Source: an uncultured Flavobacteriaceae bacterium (GTDB lineage: Bacteria > Bacteroidota > Bacteroidia > Flavobacteriales > Flavobacteriaceae). Taken from it: DNA of 64,000 nt. Within the stretch, counting starts at the first letter, position 1, and the number at the start of each line of letters is the position of its first letter. The translations under genes were made by a program, and so were the position numbers. Below, one piece after another: positions 17,952 to 27,159 of the stretch. A model generated the notes under the pieces. That model was given only the letters and a program-made list of their open reading frames with translations. It had not been told where the DNA came from and ran no database searches. The DNA lies in assembly GCA_947488345.1 (NCBI GenBank), contig CANKZQ010000004.1, positions 243,278-307,277 on the forward strand, read 5' to 3'.

Positions 17952-18980
17952 ATGTCACGAAAAACCTTCCTTGCACAGTATCAGAAAGTCCCCGTTGAAG
18001 AATTTCAAAATAGTGTCTCAGAAACCCCGCTTGTATCAGTATCAGTAACGACGTATGGACACGAAAAATATATTGCGAAATGTTTGGATGGAATTTTAAT
18101 GCAACAAACCAATTTTGATTTTGAGATCTTGGTGGGAGAAGACGCATCTGCGGATGGTACGAGAGATATATGCATCGAATACGCCAAGAAATATCCAGAT
18201 AAAATAAAATTGTTTTTGCATTCAAGAGAAAACAATATTCAGATTTATGGTAAGCCGACCGCTAGATTCAATTCTGCATATAATAGTTATGCTGCAAAAG
18301 GTAAGTATTTAGCGATATGTGAAGGCGATGACTTTTGGATTGATCCCTTAAAGTTACAAAAGCAGGTAGATTTTTTAGAGTCAAATGATGATTACGGAAT
18401 GGTGTTCTCTGATGTTGTAATGATTGATAAAAATAATGATGAAATACCCGAAACAGATTTTCACCGAAAAATAAGGTCACTTTATAAAAGTGGCTCGATA
18501 TTCTGGGACCTTTTAGAGAATAATTTTATCAATACACTAACTATTTGTGTGAGAATAGATTTACATTTAGATTATTTAGATAGATTTTTTGAAGATTTTG
18601 CCTATGACTATAGATTTTGGCTACATGATTCGAGCTACACAAAAATTAAATATTTAAATGAAAAAACCGCTGCTTATAGAGTTCATAATATGGGCATGAG
18701 TAGAAATGATGATTTTTTTATAAAAAGAACACCTTTGGTTCATCAATCGGCGATGGTGAATTATATGTCATTGATAAAATTTGACTCTAAATCTATAAAT
18801 CGTCCTATTTTCTCAAGAACAGTATTTAATATTCTCAAAAGTAAGAATTTGTCTAAACAAGAGAAATCTCCTACATGGAATATGCTGAAAAAGAGCCCAA
18901 AACTGATCATGTATGTCGCGAAATGGGTGGTCACTGATAAAATTGGAAAGTCGGTCTTAAGAAAAATTAAGCGTCATTAA
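17952..18980 (+). CDS. GT2 family glycosyltransferase, copy 2 of a tandem pair
   Basis: The 342-residue enzyme is a paralog of the preceding gene, from which it is separated by five bases. The shared parts are the N-terminal YQKVPVEEF segment, LMQQTNFDFEILVGEDAS, the DICIEYA helix and EGDDFWIDPLKLQKQVDFLE (metal motif from residue 124). The C-terminal 100 residues have diverged most, as expected if acceptor specificity changed after duplication. It has an extra basic tail (KSVLRKIKRH) that could contact the membrane. Confidence 0.85.
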   Translation: MSRKTFLAQYQKVPVEEFQNSVSETPLVSVSVTTYGHEKYIAKCLDGILMQQTNFDFEILVGEDASADGTRDICIEYAKKYPDKIKLFLHSRENNIQIYGKPTARFNSAYNSYAAKGKYLAICEGDDFWIDPLKLQKQVDFLESNDDYGMVFSDVVMIDKNNDEIPETDFHRKIRSLYKSGSIFWDLLENNFINTLTICVRIDLHLDYLDRFFEDFAYDYRFWLHDSSYTKIKYLNEKTAAYRVHNMGMSRNDDFFIKRTPLVHQSAMVNYMSLIKFDSKSINRPIFSRTVFNILKSKNLSKQEKSPTWNMLKKSPKLIMYVAKWVVTDKIGKSVLRKIKRH

Positions 18981-18990
18981 TGTGTAGGTA

Positions 18991-20337
18991 ATGGGTGAAA
19001 AGAAGTTTCAGAATATTGACTATTATTTTTGGGGTTTATTTATTATTTACTCAAACCCTGGAGGGATTTTAAATGCTTTGGGGTTAATCGGAAGTGAAGG
19101 TGGTTCAATTACAATAAGAGATCTAATTTTCTTTTTATTAGTAGGATGTTTTGTTGTGATGTACCTTAATTTTAAAGTCAATAGCACTCTCTATAATAAG
19201 GCAATAAAGTACTTAGTGATTTTTCTCTTGTACTATTTTATTGTTTTTGGATATTTCACGCCCATCTTAAAATTAAATGAAGGTCATTCCTTTCTATTTT
19301 TCTTAAAAAAGACTCGAACTACCATTTATAGTATTCTATTGTTTATTATGATCTATCATTTTTTCGTTAGAAGTAATGTGCTGTTTTTCAGAATGTTATT
19401 TGTTTCGTCAATATTTATTTTGATACTTTTCATCGCAACGATAATCACTGGAATTGAAATTTTACCCTTAGATACTTTGAATAGAGGTTTTACAAAAACC
19501 AAAAGAATATTTTTGAAGAGCTATGGATATATGCCGTTATTAATTCCTATTGGAGCAGTAGTTATAGTTTTCTTTAAAAAGAAATTCGCTTGGAAAAATA
19601 TCGTTTTGATTGCGTTTGGCTTGATGTTTTTAGGTTGGCTGCTGTCAATAACAAGAAGGCATATCATTGGAACAATTATTTATTTGTTTTTATGTTTAAC
19701 CGTATTGAACTATTTCCAGCATAAAGCACTCATTTCTGTGAAGAAACTTTTTACGGTCTTAATATATGTTGTTGGTATTGGTTTTCTTATATCTCTAACT
19801 TTTCCTAAATACATTCAGGCTACAACACTTGCGTTAGAAGAATCAATTAGTGTCGTTGAATCTGGAAAGTCGTCTTCTGGAGGAAAAGATGCCCGTATGG
19901 GGTTTGGTAAAGAATTTATGCAAGACTTGATAAAGGAAAATTTATATTTTGGTACAGGTTTCGATAACCGTTGGAGAACGAAAGAGGGAGATGAACAAGG
20001 GTATGAAGCTGCCGATTATCCTTTATTAGGGGCAATCGCTATGACCGGAATATTTGGCTTAATCTCTTTTTTGCCGGTGTACATATTGTTGGTTAGATCT
20101 TTGATTTTCGATTTACAATATTTTAGGAACCATAAAAATGTAAATTATCATTCGCTAGAATTTTTCTCCCTAATCGTTTTTATAATTTATTTTATGTACG
20201 AAATGATACAATATATGAATTGGTTTTCACCAGTCTCCTTATCGGGAAGATCAAGCTGGTATGTGTATCTTGCAATGTATTTTGCCTCAAGACAATTATT
20301 TTATAGCTCTCAATCAAAGCAAATCAAATATGCCTAG
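18991..20337 (+). CDS. Wzy-like O-antigen/EPS polymerase
   Basis: The 448-residue polytopic membrane protein has about eleven hydrophobic segments and a larger soluble loop between about residues 285 and 345 (SVVESGKSSSGGKDARMGFG, then GTGFDNRW), as in the Wzy_C/O-antigen ligase-like family. Such proteins polymerise repeat units in the periplasm or ligate them. Since Wzx, Wzc, Wza and an initiating transferase are all encoded here, polymerase is more likely than ligase. Its end overlaps the next glycosyltransferase gene by eight bases. Confidence 0.75.
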   Translation: MGEKKFQNIDYYFWGLFIIYSNPGGILNALGLIGSEGGSITIRDLIFFLLVGCFVVMYLNFKVNSTLYNKAIKYLVIFLLYYFIVFGYFTPILKLNEGHSFLFFLKKTRTTIYSILLFIMIYHFFVRSNVLFFRMLFVSSIFILILFIATIITGIEILPLDTLNRGFTKTKRIFLKSYGYMPLLIPIGAVVIVFFKKKFAWKNIVLIAFGLMFLGWLLSITRRHIIGTIIYLFLCLTVLNYFQHKALISVKKLFTVLIYVVGIGFLISLTFPKYIQATTLALEESISVVESGKSSSGGKDARMGFGKEFMQDLIKENLYFGTGFDNRWRTKEGDEQGYEAADYPLLGAIAMTGIFGLISFLPVYILLVRSLIFDLQYFRNHKNVNYHSLEFFSLIVFIIYFMYEMIQYMNWFSPVSLSGRSSWYVYLAMYFASRQLFYSSQSKQIKYA

Positions 20338-21256
20338 TAAAAAAGTTATTGTTCTTATTTTATCCTACAATGGGAAGAAGTTACTCGATGATTCGATATC
20401 TAGTTATTTACAGAATAATTATGATAATTTCGAAGTAGTTATCATTGACAATGGTTCTACCGATCAAACTAAAGAATATGTCGAAAGTAAGTGGCCCGAA
20501 GTAAAGGTATTACGAACTGAGGTGAACCTCAAGTATTCTGGGGGATTTAATTTCGGATTAGAATATGCCTTCGGTGAACAAAAAGCTGATTATGTGTTAA
20601 TTACAAATAATGATGTAAAAGTAGACTCGAACATAATAAAAGCTACTGTTGAAGTTGCTGAAAGCAATACAAAAGTTGCTTTTGTTACGGGTAAAGTTTA
20701 TTATTATGATGACCCTGAAGTTTTTCAAACCTGTGGGAGAGAATGGGAAGAGAAAAATTGGAGAGGAGATGATATCGGAATAGGTGAAAAAGATAAGGGA
20801 CAATACGATTCAGTAAGAGAATTGCCATGGTGCGATGATATTTTTTGGCTCGTAAATAAGGACATTTATGATAAAGTAGGTGGTTATAATACTGAATTTG
20901 CTTTTCAAGCAGAAGATTTTGAATGGCAAATAAGAGCAAAGAAAGAAGGATACAAAATTTATTATACCCCAGATGCCAAATTATGGCATAAGGAAAGTGT
21001 AACAATTGGTAAAGTTTCACCTTTCAAAATGTACTATAATTTTAGAAATCCGCTGATAGCACATATGATGCATAGAGAATACAAAGATTTTAAACATTAT
21101 TACCGAGATAAGAGGAAATATTTGTTCATCTTAACGATTAAAACATTATTCAATTTTAGAATTTCTTACACGTTAAAAAGTTGGCAAGGATTCTTTTCAG
21201 CGTTGAATTGGGGATTGAAAAATAAACGGATTAAATTAGTACAAATTATAAAATAA
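20330..21256 (+). CDS. GT2 family glycosyltransferase (rhamnosyltransferase-like)
   Basis: The 308-residue protein starts at the ATG at 20330 (MPSKKVIVLILSYNGKKLL); the reading frame continues upstream only into the polymerase gene. It has DNGSTDQT, NLKYSGGFNFG, the metal motif TNNDV (Asp95) and a late FAFQAEDFEWQIRAKKEG segment with the catalytic acidic residues. This layout is that of the WbbL-type GT2 enzymes, many of which transfer rhamnose or a related deoxysugar. The sugar here is not determined. Confidence 0.85.
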   Translation: MPSKKVIVLILSYNGKKLLDDSISSYLQNNYDNFEVVIIDNGSTDQTKEYVESKWPEVKVLRTEVNLKYSGGFNFGLEYAFGEQKADYVLITNNDVKVDSNIIKATVEVAESNTKVAFVTGKVYYYDDPEVFQTCGREWEEKNWRGDDIGIGEKDKGQYDSVRELPWCDDIFWLVNKDIYDKVGGYNTEFAFQAEDFEWQIRAKKEGYKIYYTPDAKLWHKESVTIGKVSPFKMYYNFRNPLIAHMMHREYKDFKHYYRDKRKYLFILTIKTLFNFRISYTLKSWQGFFSALNWGLKNKRIKLVQIIK

Positions 21257-21263
21257 AGTAAGA

Positions 21264-22565
21264 ATGAATATTAGTGTTTTTGGACTTGGATATGTTGGTT
21301 GTGTAAGCTTAGGTTGCCTAGCGCAGAATGGACATAATGTAATTGGGGTAGATGTTTTAGATACGAAAGTTGACCTTATAAATAGAGGCGTCCCAACCAT
21401 AATTGAAAAAGATATAGATAAAATTATCGCTGAGCAGTTTAAACAAAAACGTGTAAGAGCTACAAGAGACTTTAAAGATGCAGTGTTAAACTCTGATATT
21501 AGTATAATTTGTGTTGGAACACCCTCTACTTCGGAAGGACATCTTAATCTCGAATACATATATAATTCTGCGAGAGAAATAGGTGAAACTCTGAAAGAAA
21601 AAGATGATTTTCATATTGTTGTCATTAGATCAACCGTACTTCCGGGAACGAATAAAAAAGTAGGTGAAATTATTGAACGAGCTTCGAATAAAGAAAGAAA
21701 TAAAGGTTTCGCTGTAGTTTCAAATCCAGAATTTTTAAGAGAAGGTACAGCGGTTCAGGATTATTATAATCCGCCGGTTACTATTTTGGGTAGTGACAAC
21801 GAGAGAGCTTTAGAGACAATGGCTAGTATTTATTCGAAAGTAAACGGTTCTATAGAAAAAGTGGAAGTCAAAGTTGCCGAAATTATCAAGTACGTGAATA
21901 ATTCTTTTCATGCCTTGAAAATTGTATTCGCAAATGAAGTAGGAAACATTTGCAAAAAATTGGATATTGATTCACACGAAGTGATGCGCGTTTTTTGTTT
22001 AGATAAACAATTAAACATATCGAATTATTATTTTAAACCTGGATTCGCATATGGAGGTTCTTGTTTACCCAAGGATTTGAAAGGATTAAAAATGTTAGCA
22101 CATGATAACTATATCGAATCTCCGGTATTGAACTCTATAGAAAACAGTAATGCTTATCATAAAGAGATTGCCTTAAATGCAGTGTTGGAAACTGGAAAGC
22201 GAAAAATAGGATTTTTAAATATAAGTTTTAAATCTGGCACCGATGATTTACGATACAGTCCTTCTGTTGAAATGATTGAACAATTAATCGGTAAAGGAAA
22301 GGAAATACTTATTTACGATGAAAATGTGAGTCTGTCAAAATTGATAGGAGCAAATAAAAGCTATATTGAAGAAAAGTTACCCCATATTTCAACATTACTT
22401 TGTAAAGATATGGAAGAACTAATAGCGAATTGTGATGTCATTGTTATACCTAATAAAACAAAGGAAATTGAGGAGATTGAGATACCAGATAATAAGACTA
22501 TTATTGATTTATGTAGGGTCGATACACTTCGAAATCATCCTGGATATAACGGATTAAATTGGTAG
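21264..22565 (+). CDS. AlgD-like nucleotide-sugar 6-dehydrogenase (GDP-mannose type)
   Basis: The 433-residue protein belongs to the UDP-glucose/GDP-mannose dehydrogenase family. It has NAD-binding GLGYVG (7-12), the central helix with EFLREGTA, and the catalytic Cys267 in GGSCLPKD. Within the family it reads closest to AlgD: NISVFGLGYVG, STVLPGTNKK, PGFAYGGSCLPKD and GANKSYIEEKLPHISTLL follow the AlgD pattern. The product would be a nucleotide-linked uronic acid, probably GDP-mannuronate, giving the polymer negative charge. UDP-linked substrates cannot be excluded. Confidence 0.8.
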   Translation: MNISVFGLGYVGCVSLGCLAQNGHNVIGVDVLDTKVDLINRGVPTIIEKDIDKIIAEQFKQKRVRATRDFKDAVLNSDISIICVGTPSTSEGHLNLEYIYNSAREIGETLKEKDDFHIVVIRSTVLPGTNKKVGEIIERASNKERNKGFAVVSNPEFLREGTAVQDYYNPPVTILGSDNERALETMASIYSKVNGSIEKVEVKVAEIIKYVNNSFHALKIVFANEVGNICKKLDIDSHEVMRVFCLDKQLNISNYYFKPGFAYGGSCLPKDLKGLKMLAHDNYIESPVLNSIENSNAYHKEIALNAVLETGKRKIGFLNISFKSGTDDLRYSPSVEMIEQLIGKGKEILIYDENVSLSKLIGANKSYIEEKLPHISTLLCKDMEELIANCDVIVIPNKTKEIEEIEIPDNKTIIDLCRVDTLRNHPGYNGLNW

Positions 22566-22568
22566 TAA

Positions 22569-23687
22569 ATGAAAGTTTGTTTTATTTCAGATAGTTTAGT
22601 AAGAGAACGAGAGATTATCGCGGGTTTAAATAAAAAAACCGATTTTCTATTGGTGTATCCTTATTACCCAAGCGAAAATGTTTCACAAGAAGATGTTGAG
22701 TCTTTTTGCCAGGAAAACAATGTGCCATTAATAATGCATGACTTCACCACTCGAAGAGCCAGCAGTATAAAGGGAATTAGTGCAGATTTAACTTTGATTA
22801 AAAAGATAAAAAAGTTTGATCCTGATGTCATATATATTGAAAACTTAGGAAGCCCTTATCTTGCGGTTTTTTACCGATTGTTTTTCGGTAATAAAAAGAT
22901 AATTATTTCATTAATGGATTATAAATTGCATCAACGTTCAAAAGGGCAATTTAAATTCAGCGAGAAATTTTATAAATTTATGCAAATGAAATTCTACAAG
23001 AATTTTCATTTTTTCTCTTATTCTCAAGAAAAATTATTCAAAACAGACTTTCCAAAAAAGAGAAGTTTTACGGTAAGAATATTTTTAGTTGGGACAGATT
23101 TACCAAAAAGAGAAGATTTTATAAAGGATAATAGTATTATAAATTTCTTGTTTTTCGGAAGGATATTTTATTACAAGGGAGTTGATGTATTAATCAAAGC
23201 ATCTAATATTTTAGCTAAGAAATATAAAAATTTCAGAGTTACAATTGCTGGATCGTCTGATACTTGGGAGCAAGATTATCTGCCTTTAATTGAAGATAAA
23301 TCAAAATTTGATTTGCAGGTCAGGTATATAGGAAAAGATGAGTTACCAGACCTTTTTCAAAATGCAAATTTTTTTATGGTACCCTATAGAGAAGTTACGC
23401 AAAGTGGTCCTTTGTTAAGAGCATATAATTACGACCTAATTCCTATTGGATCAGATGAAGAAGGTTTTCTTGAGTATATAGATGATGATAAGAATGGCTT
23501 TATCTTCAAGAATGAATCATACGAGGATTTGGCAGATGTAATGGAAAAAGCATTGTTACTATCAGATGATGAGAAGAAAAGAATTACCGAAAATATTTTA
23601 AAGTTTAAGGAAGAAGAATTCGATATTAATCACGTTGTCAAAAAATATATGGATATGTTTGATGAAGTAATTGGTGGTTTAAAATAA
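22569..23687 (+). CDS. GT4 family glycosyltransferase
   Basis: The 372-residue GT-B protein has a C-terminal nucleotide-sugar binding half with LFFGRIFYYKGVDVLIKA, VTIAGSS, YIGKDELPDLFQNANFFMVPY and a late acidic EEGFLEYID motif in place of the common E-x7-E. The N-terminal half is diverged. It follows the dehydrogenase by three bases. It should add a sugar to the repeat unit; specificity unknown. Confidence 0.82.
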   Translation: MKVCFISDSLVREREIIAGLNKKTDFLLVYPYYPSENVSQEDVESFCQENNVPLIMHDFTTRRASSIKGISADLTLIKKIKKFDPDVIYIENLGSPYLAVFYRLFFGNKKIIISLMDYKLHQRSKGQFKFSEKFYKFMQMKFYKNFHFFSYSQEKLFKTDFPKKRSFTVRIFLVGTDLPKREDFIKDNSIINFLFFGRIFYYKGVDVLIKASNILAKKYKNFRVTIAGSSDTWEQDYLPLIEDKSKFDLQVRYIGKDELPDLFQNANFFMVPYREVTQSGPLLRAYNYDLIPIGSDEEGFLEYIDDDKNGFIFKNESYEDLADVMEKALLLSDDEKKRITENILKFKEEEFDINHVVKKYMDMFDEVIGGLK

Positions 23688-23694
23688 TAAAATT

Positions 23695-25029
23695 ATGAGA
23701 GAGTTTATAGCTAATATTGCCTTATCCAATAAAAAAGGCTTAAAAAATAAAATTGCAGAATATGCGCAGTCAGATTTTTTTACAACAGATCAAATTGCTC
23801 ATTATCAAAATAATAAACTCAAAAATTTAATTGAACACGCCTATAAGAATGTACCATATTACACATCGATTTTTAATAAAAATGGACTAACGCCAAAAGA
23901 CATTCAGACGGTACAGGACTTACAAAAGTTACCGATTCTTGAAAAAAAGGATATTCAAAATAACAATGACGCGTTAAGAGCTAAAAATTCAAATGCTTCG
24001 TATTCAAGAACTACGTCGGGATCAACAGGTAAGCCTCTGACAATAGATTTCGATGCTGAAAATAAGGTTGTGGAAATGGCATTAGTTCAGCGTTTTAATG
24101 ACCAAATCGGGAATACAGCAAAAGATACACAATTGTTGTTATGGGGAGGACACGCAAGTACTTTCAAGGATAAAATTAAATCATTTATAAAGCAAAAAGT
24201 ATATAATTATAAATTGATTGATACCTACAGCCTGTCAAATGAATTGTTAGAAGAACTGGCGTTAAAAATATCTAAGGGTAAGTATCCAGACCTAAGAGGA
24301 TATACATCGGCAGTTTATATGCTCGCAAAAAAAATGGAAGAAATGGGTTTGTCGGTGAACTTAAATTCGATTTCTGTCAGTGCCGAACAATTGTTTGATT
24401 ATTACAGGAGTGATATTAAGTTATGTTTAGGTAATAACTTATATGATCAGTATGGTTGTGGTGAAACAAACTCAATTGCATTCGAATGCAATAGGCATGT
24501 TGGTTTACATCACGCTTTTGAACACTCAATTTTAGAAGTTGTGGATCATCAAAATAATCCATCCGAAACAGGTCATATTGTAATTACAAACTTAGATAAT
24601 TACGCCATGCCTTTAATTCGTTATAGAAATGGTGATTTGGCAACTTTAAACAACGCAGAGTGCACCTGTGGTAGAAATTCTCAATTAATTAAAAAAATTG
24701 AAGGTAGAACATATGATTTTATCAAAGGCCTCAATGGTAAAATTGCGCATGGTGGATTTTTTGACGATGTACTTTTGGAGAGTGGGTTTACTAAAAAATA
24801 TAACATTAAAGAGATAAGAATTATCCAAACTAATGTTGATGAATTGACGATTGAGTATATAAGTGATGATCAAGTAACAGATGAGTCTAAAAACAATGTG
24901 ATAGCGATGTACCAAAAGTTTTTAGGAGAAATGAAAATTGTTTTCAAAGAGGTGAAAAAAATGAAACTGACAAAAGCTGGGAAAAGAAAGTTTATTATTT
25001 CTTATGAGGAATACCAAAAGCTAAATTAA
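23695..25029 (+). CDS. CapK/PaaK-like adenylate-forming enzyme
   Basis: The 444-residue protein is a member of the phenylacetate-CoA ligase (PaaK/CapK, coenzyme F390 synthetase-like) branch of the adenylate-forming superfamily. The P-loop is RTTSGSTGKPL (around residues 105-115), followed by YDQYGCGETNSIAFEC and MPLIRYRNGDLA. A CTCGRN segment around residue 325 resembles the structural zinc-like site of this group. CapK-type proteins are common in capsule clusters, where the acid they activate is generally unknown. It sits close to an ATP-grasp gene, which suggests acyl or aminoacyl decoration of the glycan. Confidence 0.82.
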   Translation: MREFIANIALSNKKGLKNKIAEYAQSDFFTTDQIAHYQNNKLKNLIEHAYKNVPYYTSIFNKNGLTPKDIQTVQDLQKLPILEKKDIQNNNDALRAKNSNASYSRTTSGSTGKPLTIDFDAENKVVEMALVQRFNDQIGNTAKDTQLLLWGGHASTFKDKIKSFIKQKVYNYKLIDTYSLSNELLEELALKISKGKYPDLRGYTSAVYMLAKKMEEMGLSVNLNSISVSAEQLFDYYRSDIKLCLGNNLYDQYGCGETNSIAFECNRHVGLHHAFEHSILEVVDHQNNPSETGHIVITNLDNYAMPLIRYRNGDLATLNNAECTCGRNSQLIKKIEGRTYDFIKGLNGKIAHGGFFDDVLLESGFTKKYNIKEIRIIQTNVDELTIEYISDDQVTDESKNNVIAMYQKFLGEMKIVFKEVKKMKLTKAGKRKFIISYEEYQKLN

Positions 25030-25035
25030 TTTTTC

Positions 25036-25971
25036 ATGAAAATTTTATTTGTTAGTAGTGGTAATTCCGCTCAAGGAATATCTCCTATTATTAAAAACCA
25101 AGGAATGTCTCTTCAAAAAAAACAGGAGCTTTCTTATTTTACAATTAAAGGAAAAGGATTGAAAGGATATATAAGTGGAATTTTTGATCTTAGAAATCAT
25201 TTTAAGAACAATAGGTATGACATTATTCATGCGCATTACTCACTGTCTGCCTTCGTGGCATCCTTAGCTGGAGCAAAACCCTTGGTGGTTTCTTTAATGG
25301 GGAGTGATGTTAAATCTAAAGGGTTCTATAAATTTTTTATTAAACTGTTCAATGCTGTTTTTTGGAAAAAAATAATTGTGAAATCTCAGGACATGAAAGA
25401 ATCTTTGGGCGTTGAAAAAGTAAGTATTATTCCGAATGGAGTAAACTTTGAAAAGTTCATGGTAATGGATAGAGATAAAGCGATACAAAAAGTCAATTGG
25501 GATATTTCAAAGAAACACATTTTGTTTGCAGCAAATCCGGATCGACCAGAGAAAAATTATAAACTCACAAAAGAAGCTTTTGATCTATTGGAGTTAGAAA
25601 ATGTGGAACTTCATTATTTAAAAGATGTGCCTAATGAGAACATGCCTTTCTATTTTAACGCTGCTAATGTGATCGTTTTGACAAGTTTATGGGAGGGTAG
25701 TCCAAATGTCATTAAGGAATCGATGGCCTGTAATATTCCAATAGTGGCTACCGATGTTGGAGACATTAGAAAGGTTTTTGCCGATACTCAGGGGTGCTAT
25801 TTGACTAGTCAGGATGTGAATGATGTTGCCATGAAATTAAAAGAGGCAATAGCATTTGATAATAGAACTCGAGGTAGAGAGACAATAAAATATTTGAATG
25901 AAAATATAATAGCAGCCAATATTATCAGTTTATATGAAAGTGTTTTAACTAATAATTCACGCGTTAGTTAG
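25036..25971 (+). CDS. GT4 family glycosyltransferase
   Basis: This is a short GT-B protein of 311 residues. It has DIIHAHYSLSAFVASLAG, the VVSLMGSD loop, SIIPNGVNFEKF, and the GT4 acidic motif in LTSLWEGSPNVIKESMAC, where two glutamates are spaced by seven residues, followed by IVATDVGDI. It is shorter than most family members, mainly in the N-terminal half, but no motif is missing. Donor and acceptor are unknown. Confidence 0.84.
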   Translation: MKILFVSSGNSAQGISPIIKNQGMSLQKKQELSYFTIKGKGLKGYISGIFDLRNHFKNNRYDIIHAHYSLSAFVASLAGAKPLVVSLMGSDVKSKGFYKFFIKLFNAVFWKKIIVKSQDMKESLGVEKVSIIPNGVNFEKFMVMDRDKAIQKVNWDISKKHILFAANPDRPEKNYKLTKEAFDLLELENVELHYLKDVPNENMPFYFNAANVIVLTSLWEGSPNVIKESMACNIPIVATDVGDIRKVFADTQGCYLTSQDVNDVAMKLKEAIAFDNRTRGRETIKYLNENIIAANIISLYESVLTNNSRVS

Positions 25972-25994
25972 AGTATTCTCGAGAAAAAAAGAAT

Positions 25995-27152
25995 ATGAGT
26001 CAAAGAAAAGATGAAAATAGTGTACCTGGAGTACTAATAATTGGTGGGCATGTACAAGGACTAGGAATTGCCAGAATTTTTGGCAAAAATAAAATTCCAG
26101 TAGTGCTTCTTGATACGACATCAGTAAATCTAACAAGACACTCAAAGTATTGTCAGAAGTGCATTAAATACAAGGAAGGGAACTTATTAGAGACCTTGTT
26201 GTCTTTGGGCAACCAAAAACAATATGCGAATTGGTTGCTGATGCCAACCAATGATAAACACGTTGGAATTTTAGGAGATCATAAGGAAGAATTATCTAAA
26301 CATTTTAAGGTAAGTACCACGAATAGTAAAGCCTTAAGTTATTTTTTTAACAAAAGGCATACATATAAGTTGGCCTCCGATCTGAATATTCCAATTCCTA
26401 CGACCTTAACAGCTGATTCTTGGGAGGAACTATCGAAATTAAACATCGTGTATCCCTGTATCATAAAACCTGCTGTCATGCATACGTTTTATTCTCAAAT
26501 TAAGAAAAAAGTGTTTGTTTGTAATAATGCGACAGAATTAAAGCAGAACTATCAGAGGGCCATAGAATTGATTCCAAAAAATGAAGTGATTATTCAAGAC
26601 ATTATTCCGGGTAATAGTGAACATCAGTATTCAGTTTGTTTTATGTTTGACGGAGAAGAGCCCCTTGTTACATTATCTGCCCGAAGAGCAAGACAGCATC
26701 CACCAGATTTTGGAAACGCAACGACATATGCAGAAACTGTTGATATTCCGGAACTTGTGGTATCGGCAAAAAAAATATTAAAACAAATTAACTTTACGGG
26801 TGTATGCGAGGTTGAATTTAAATTTGACACCAGAGACAATACATATAAATTTTTAGAAGTGAATCCGCGAACATGGAAATGGCATACACTGGCAGAAAAA
26901 AGTGATTCGCCAATACTTATGAGTCTATATCATTATATGTATGACCTAGAACCAATAATTAAAAATGATCAAAAGAATGCTTCATTTAGGCATTTGATAA
27001 CCGATATACCGACAATTTTGAAGATGAAGTTGTCAAAAATAAATTATCCTAAGACGAAAAAAAACATTAAATATGCAGTGTGGGACTCAAACGATTTGCT
27101 TCCCGCGTTTTTTGAAATTTTATACCTTCCTTATTTTATACTAAAAAGATAA
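25995..27152 (+). CDS. ATP-grasp carboxylate-amine ligase-like protein
   Basis: The 385-residue protein has an N-terminal pre-ATP-grasp domain (VLIIGGHVQGLGIARIFG), a middle domain with YPCIIKPAVM, and the metal-binding FLEVNPRTWKW (about 286-296). ATP-grasp enzymes form an acyl phosphate and couple it to an amine. In polysaccharide clusters this group is thought to amidate uronic acids with amino acids or to ligate amino acids to amino sugars. An AlgD-like dehydrogenase, a source of uronic acid, is encoded four genes upstream. The exact reaction is inferred. Confidence 0.75.
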   Translation: MSQRKDENSVPGVLIIGGHVQGLGIARIFGKNKIPVVLLDTTSVNLTRHSKYCQKCIKYKEGNLLETLLSLGNQKQYANWLLMPTNDKHVGILGDHKEELSKHFKVSTTNSKALSYFFNKRHTYKLASDLNIPIPTTLTADSWEELSKLNIVYPCIIKPAVMHTFYSQIKKKVFVCNNATELKQNYQRAIELIPKNEVIIQDIIPGNSEHQYSVCFMFDGEEPLVTLSARRARQHPPDFGNATTYAETVDIPELVVSAKKILKQINFTGVCEVEFKFDTRDNTYKFLEVNPRTWKWHTLAEKSDSPILMSLYHYMYDLEPIIKNDQKNASFRHLITDIPTILKMKLSKINYPKTKKNIKYAVWDSNDLLPAFFEILYLPYFILKR

Positions 27153-27159
27153 ACCAACG

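Noticed and set aside
20261..20329. Upstream extension of the third GT2 gene
   Set aside because: It runs inside the polymerase gene; the ATG at 20330 gives the normal GT2 beginning.
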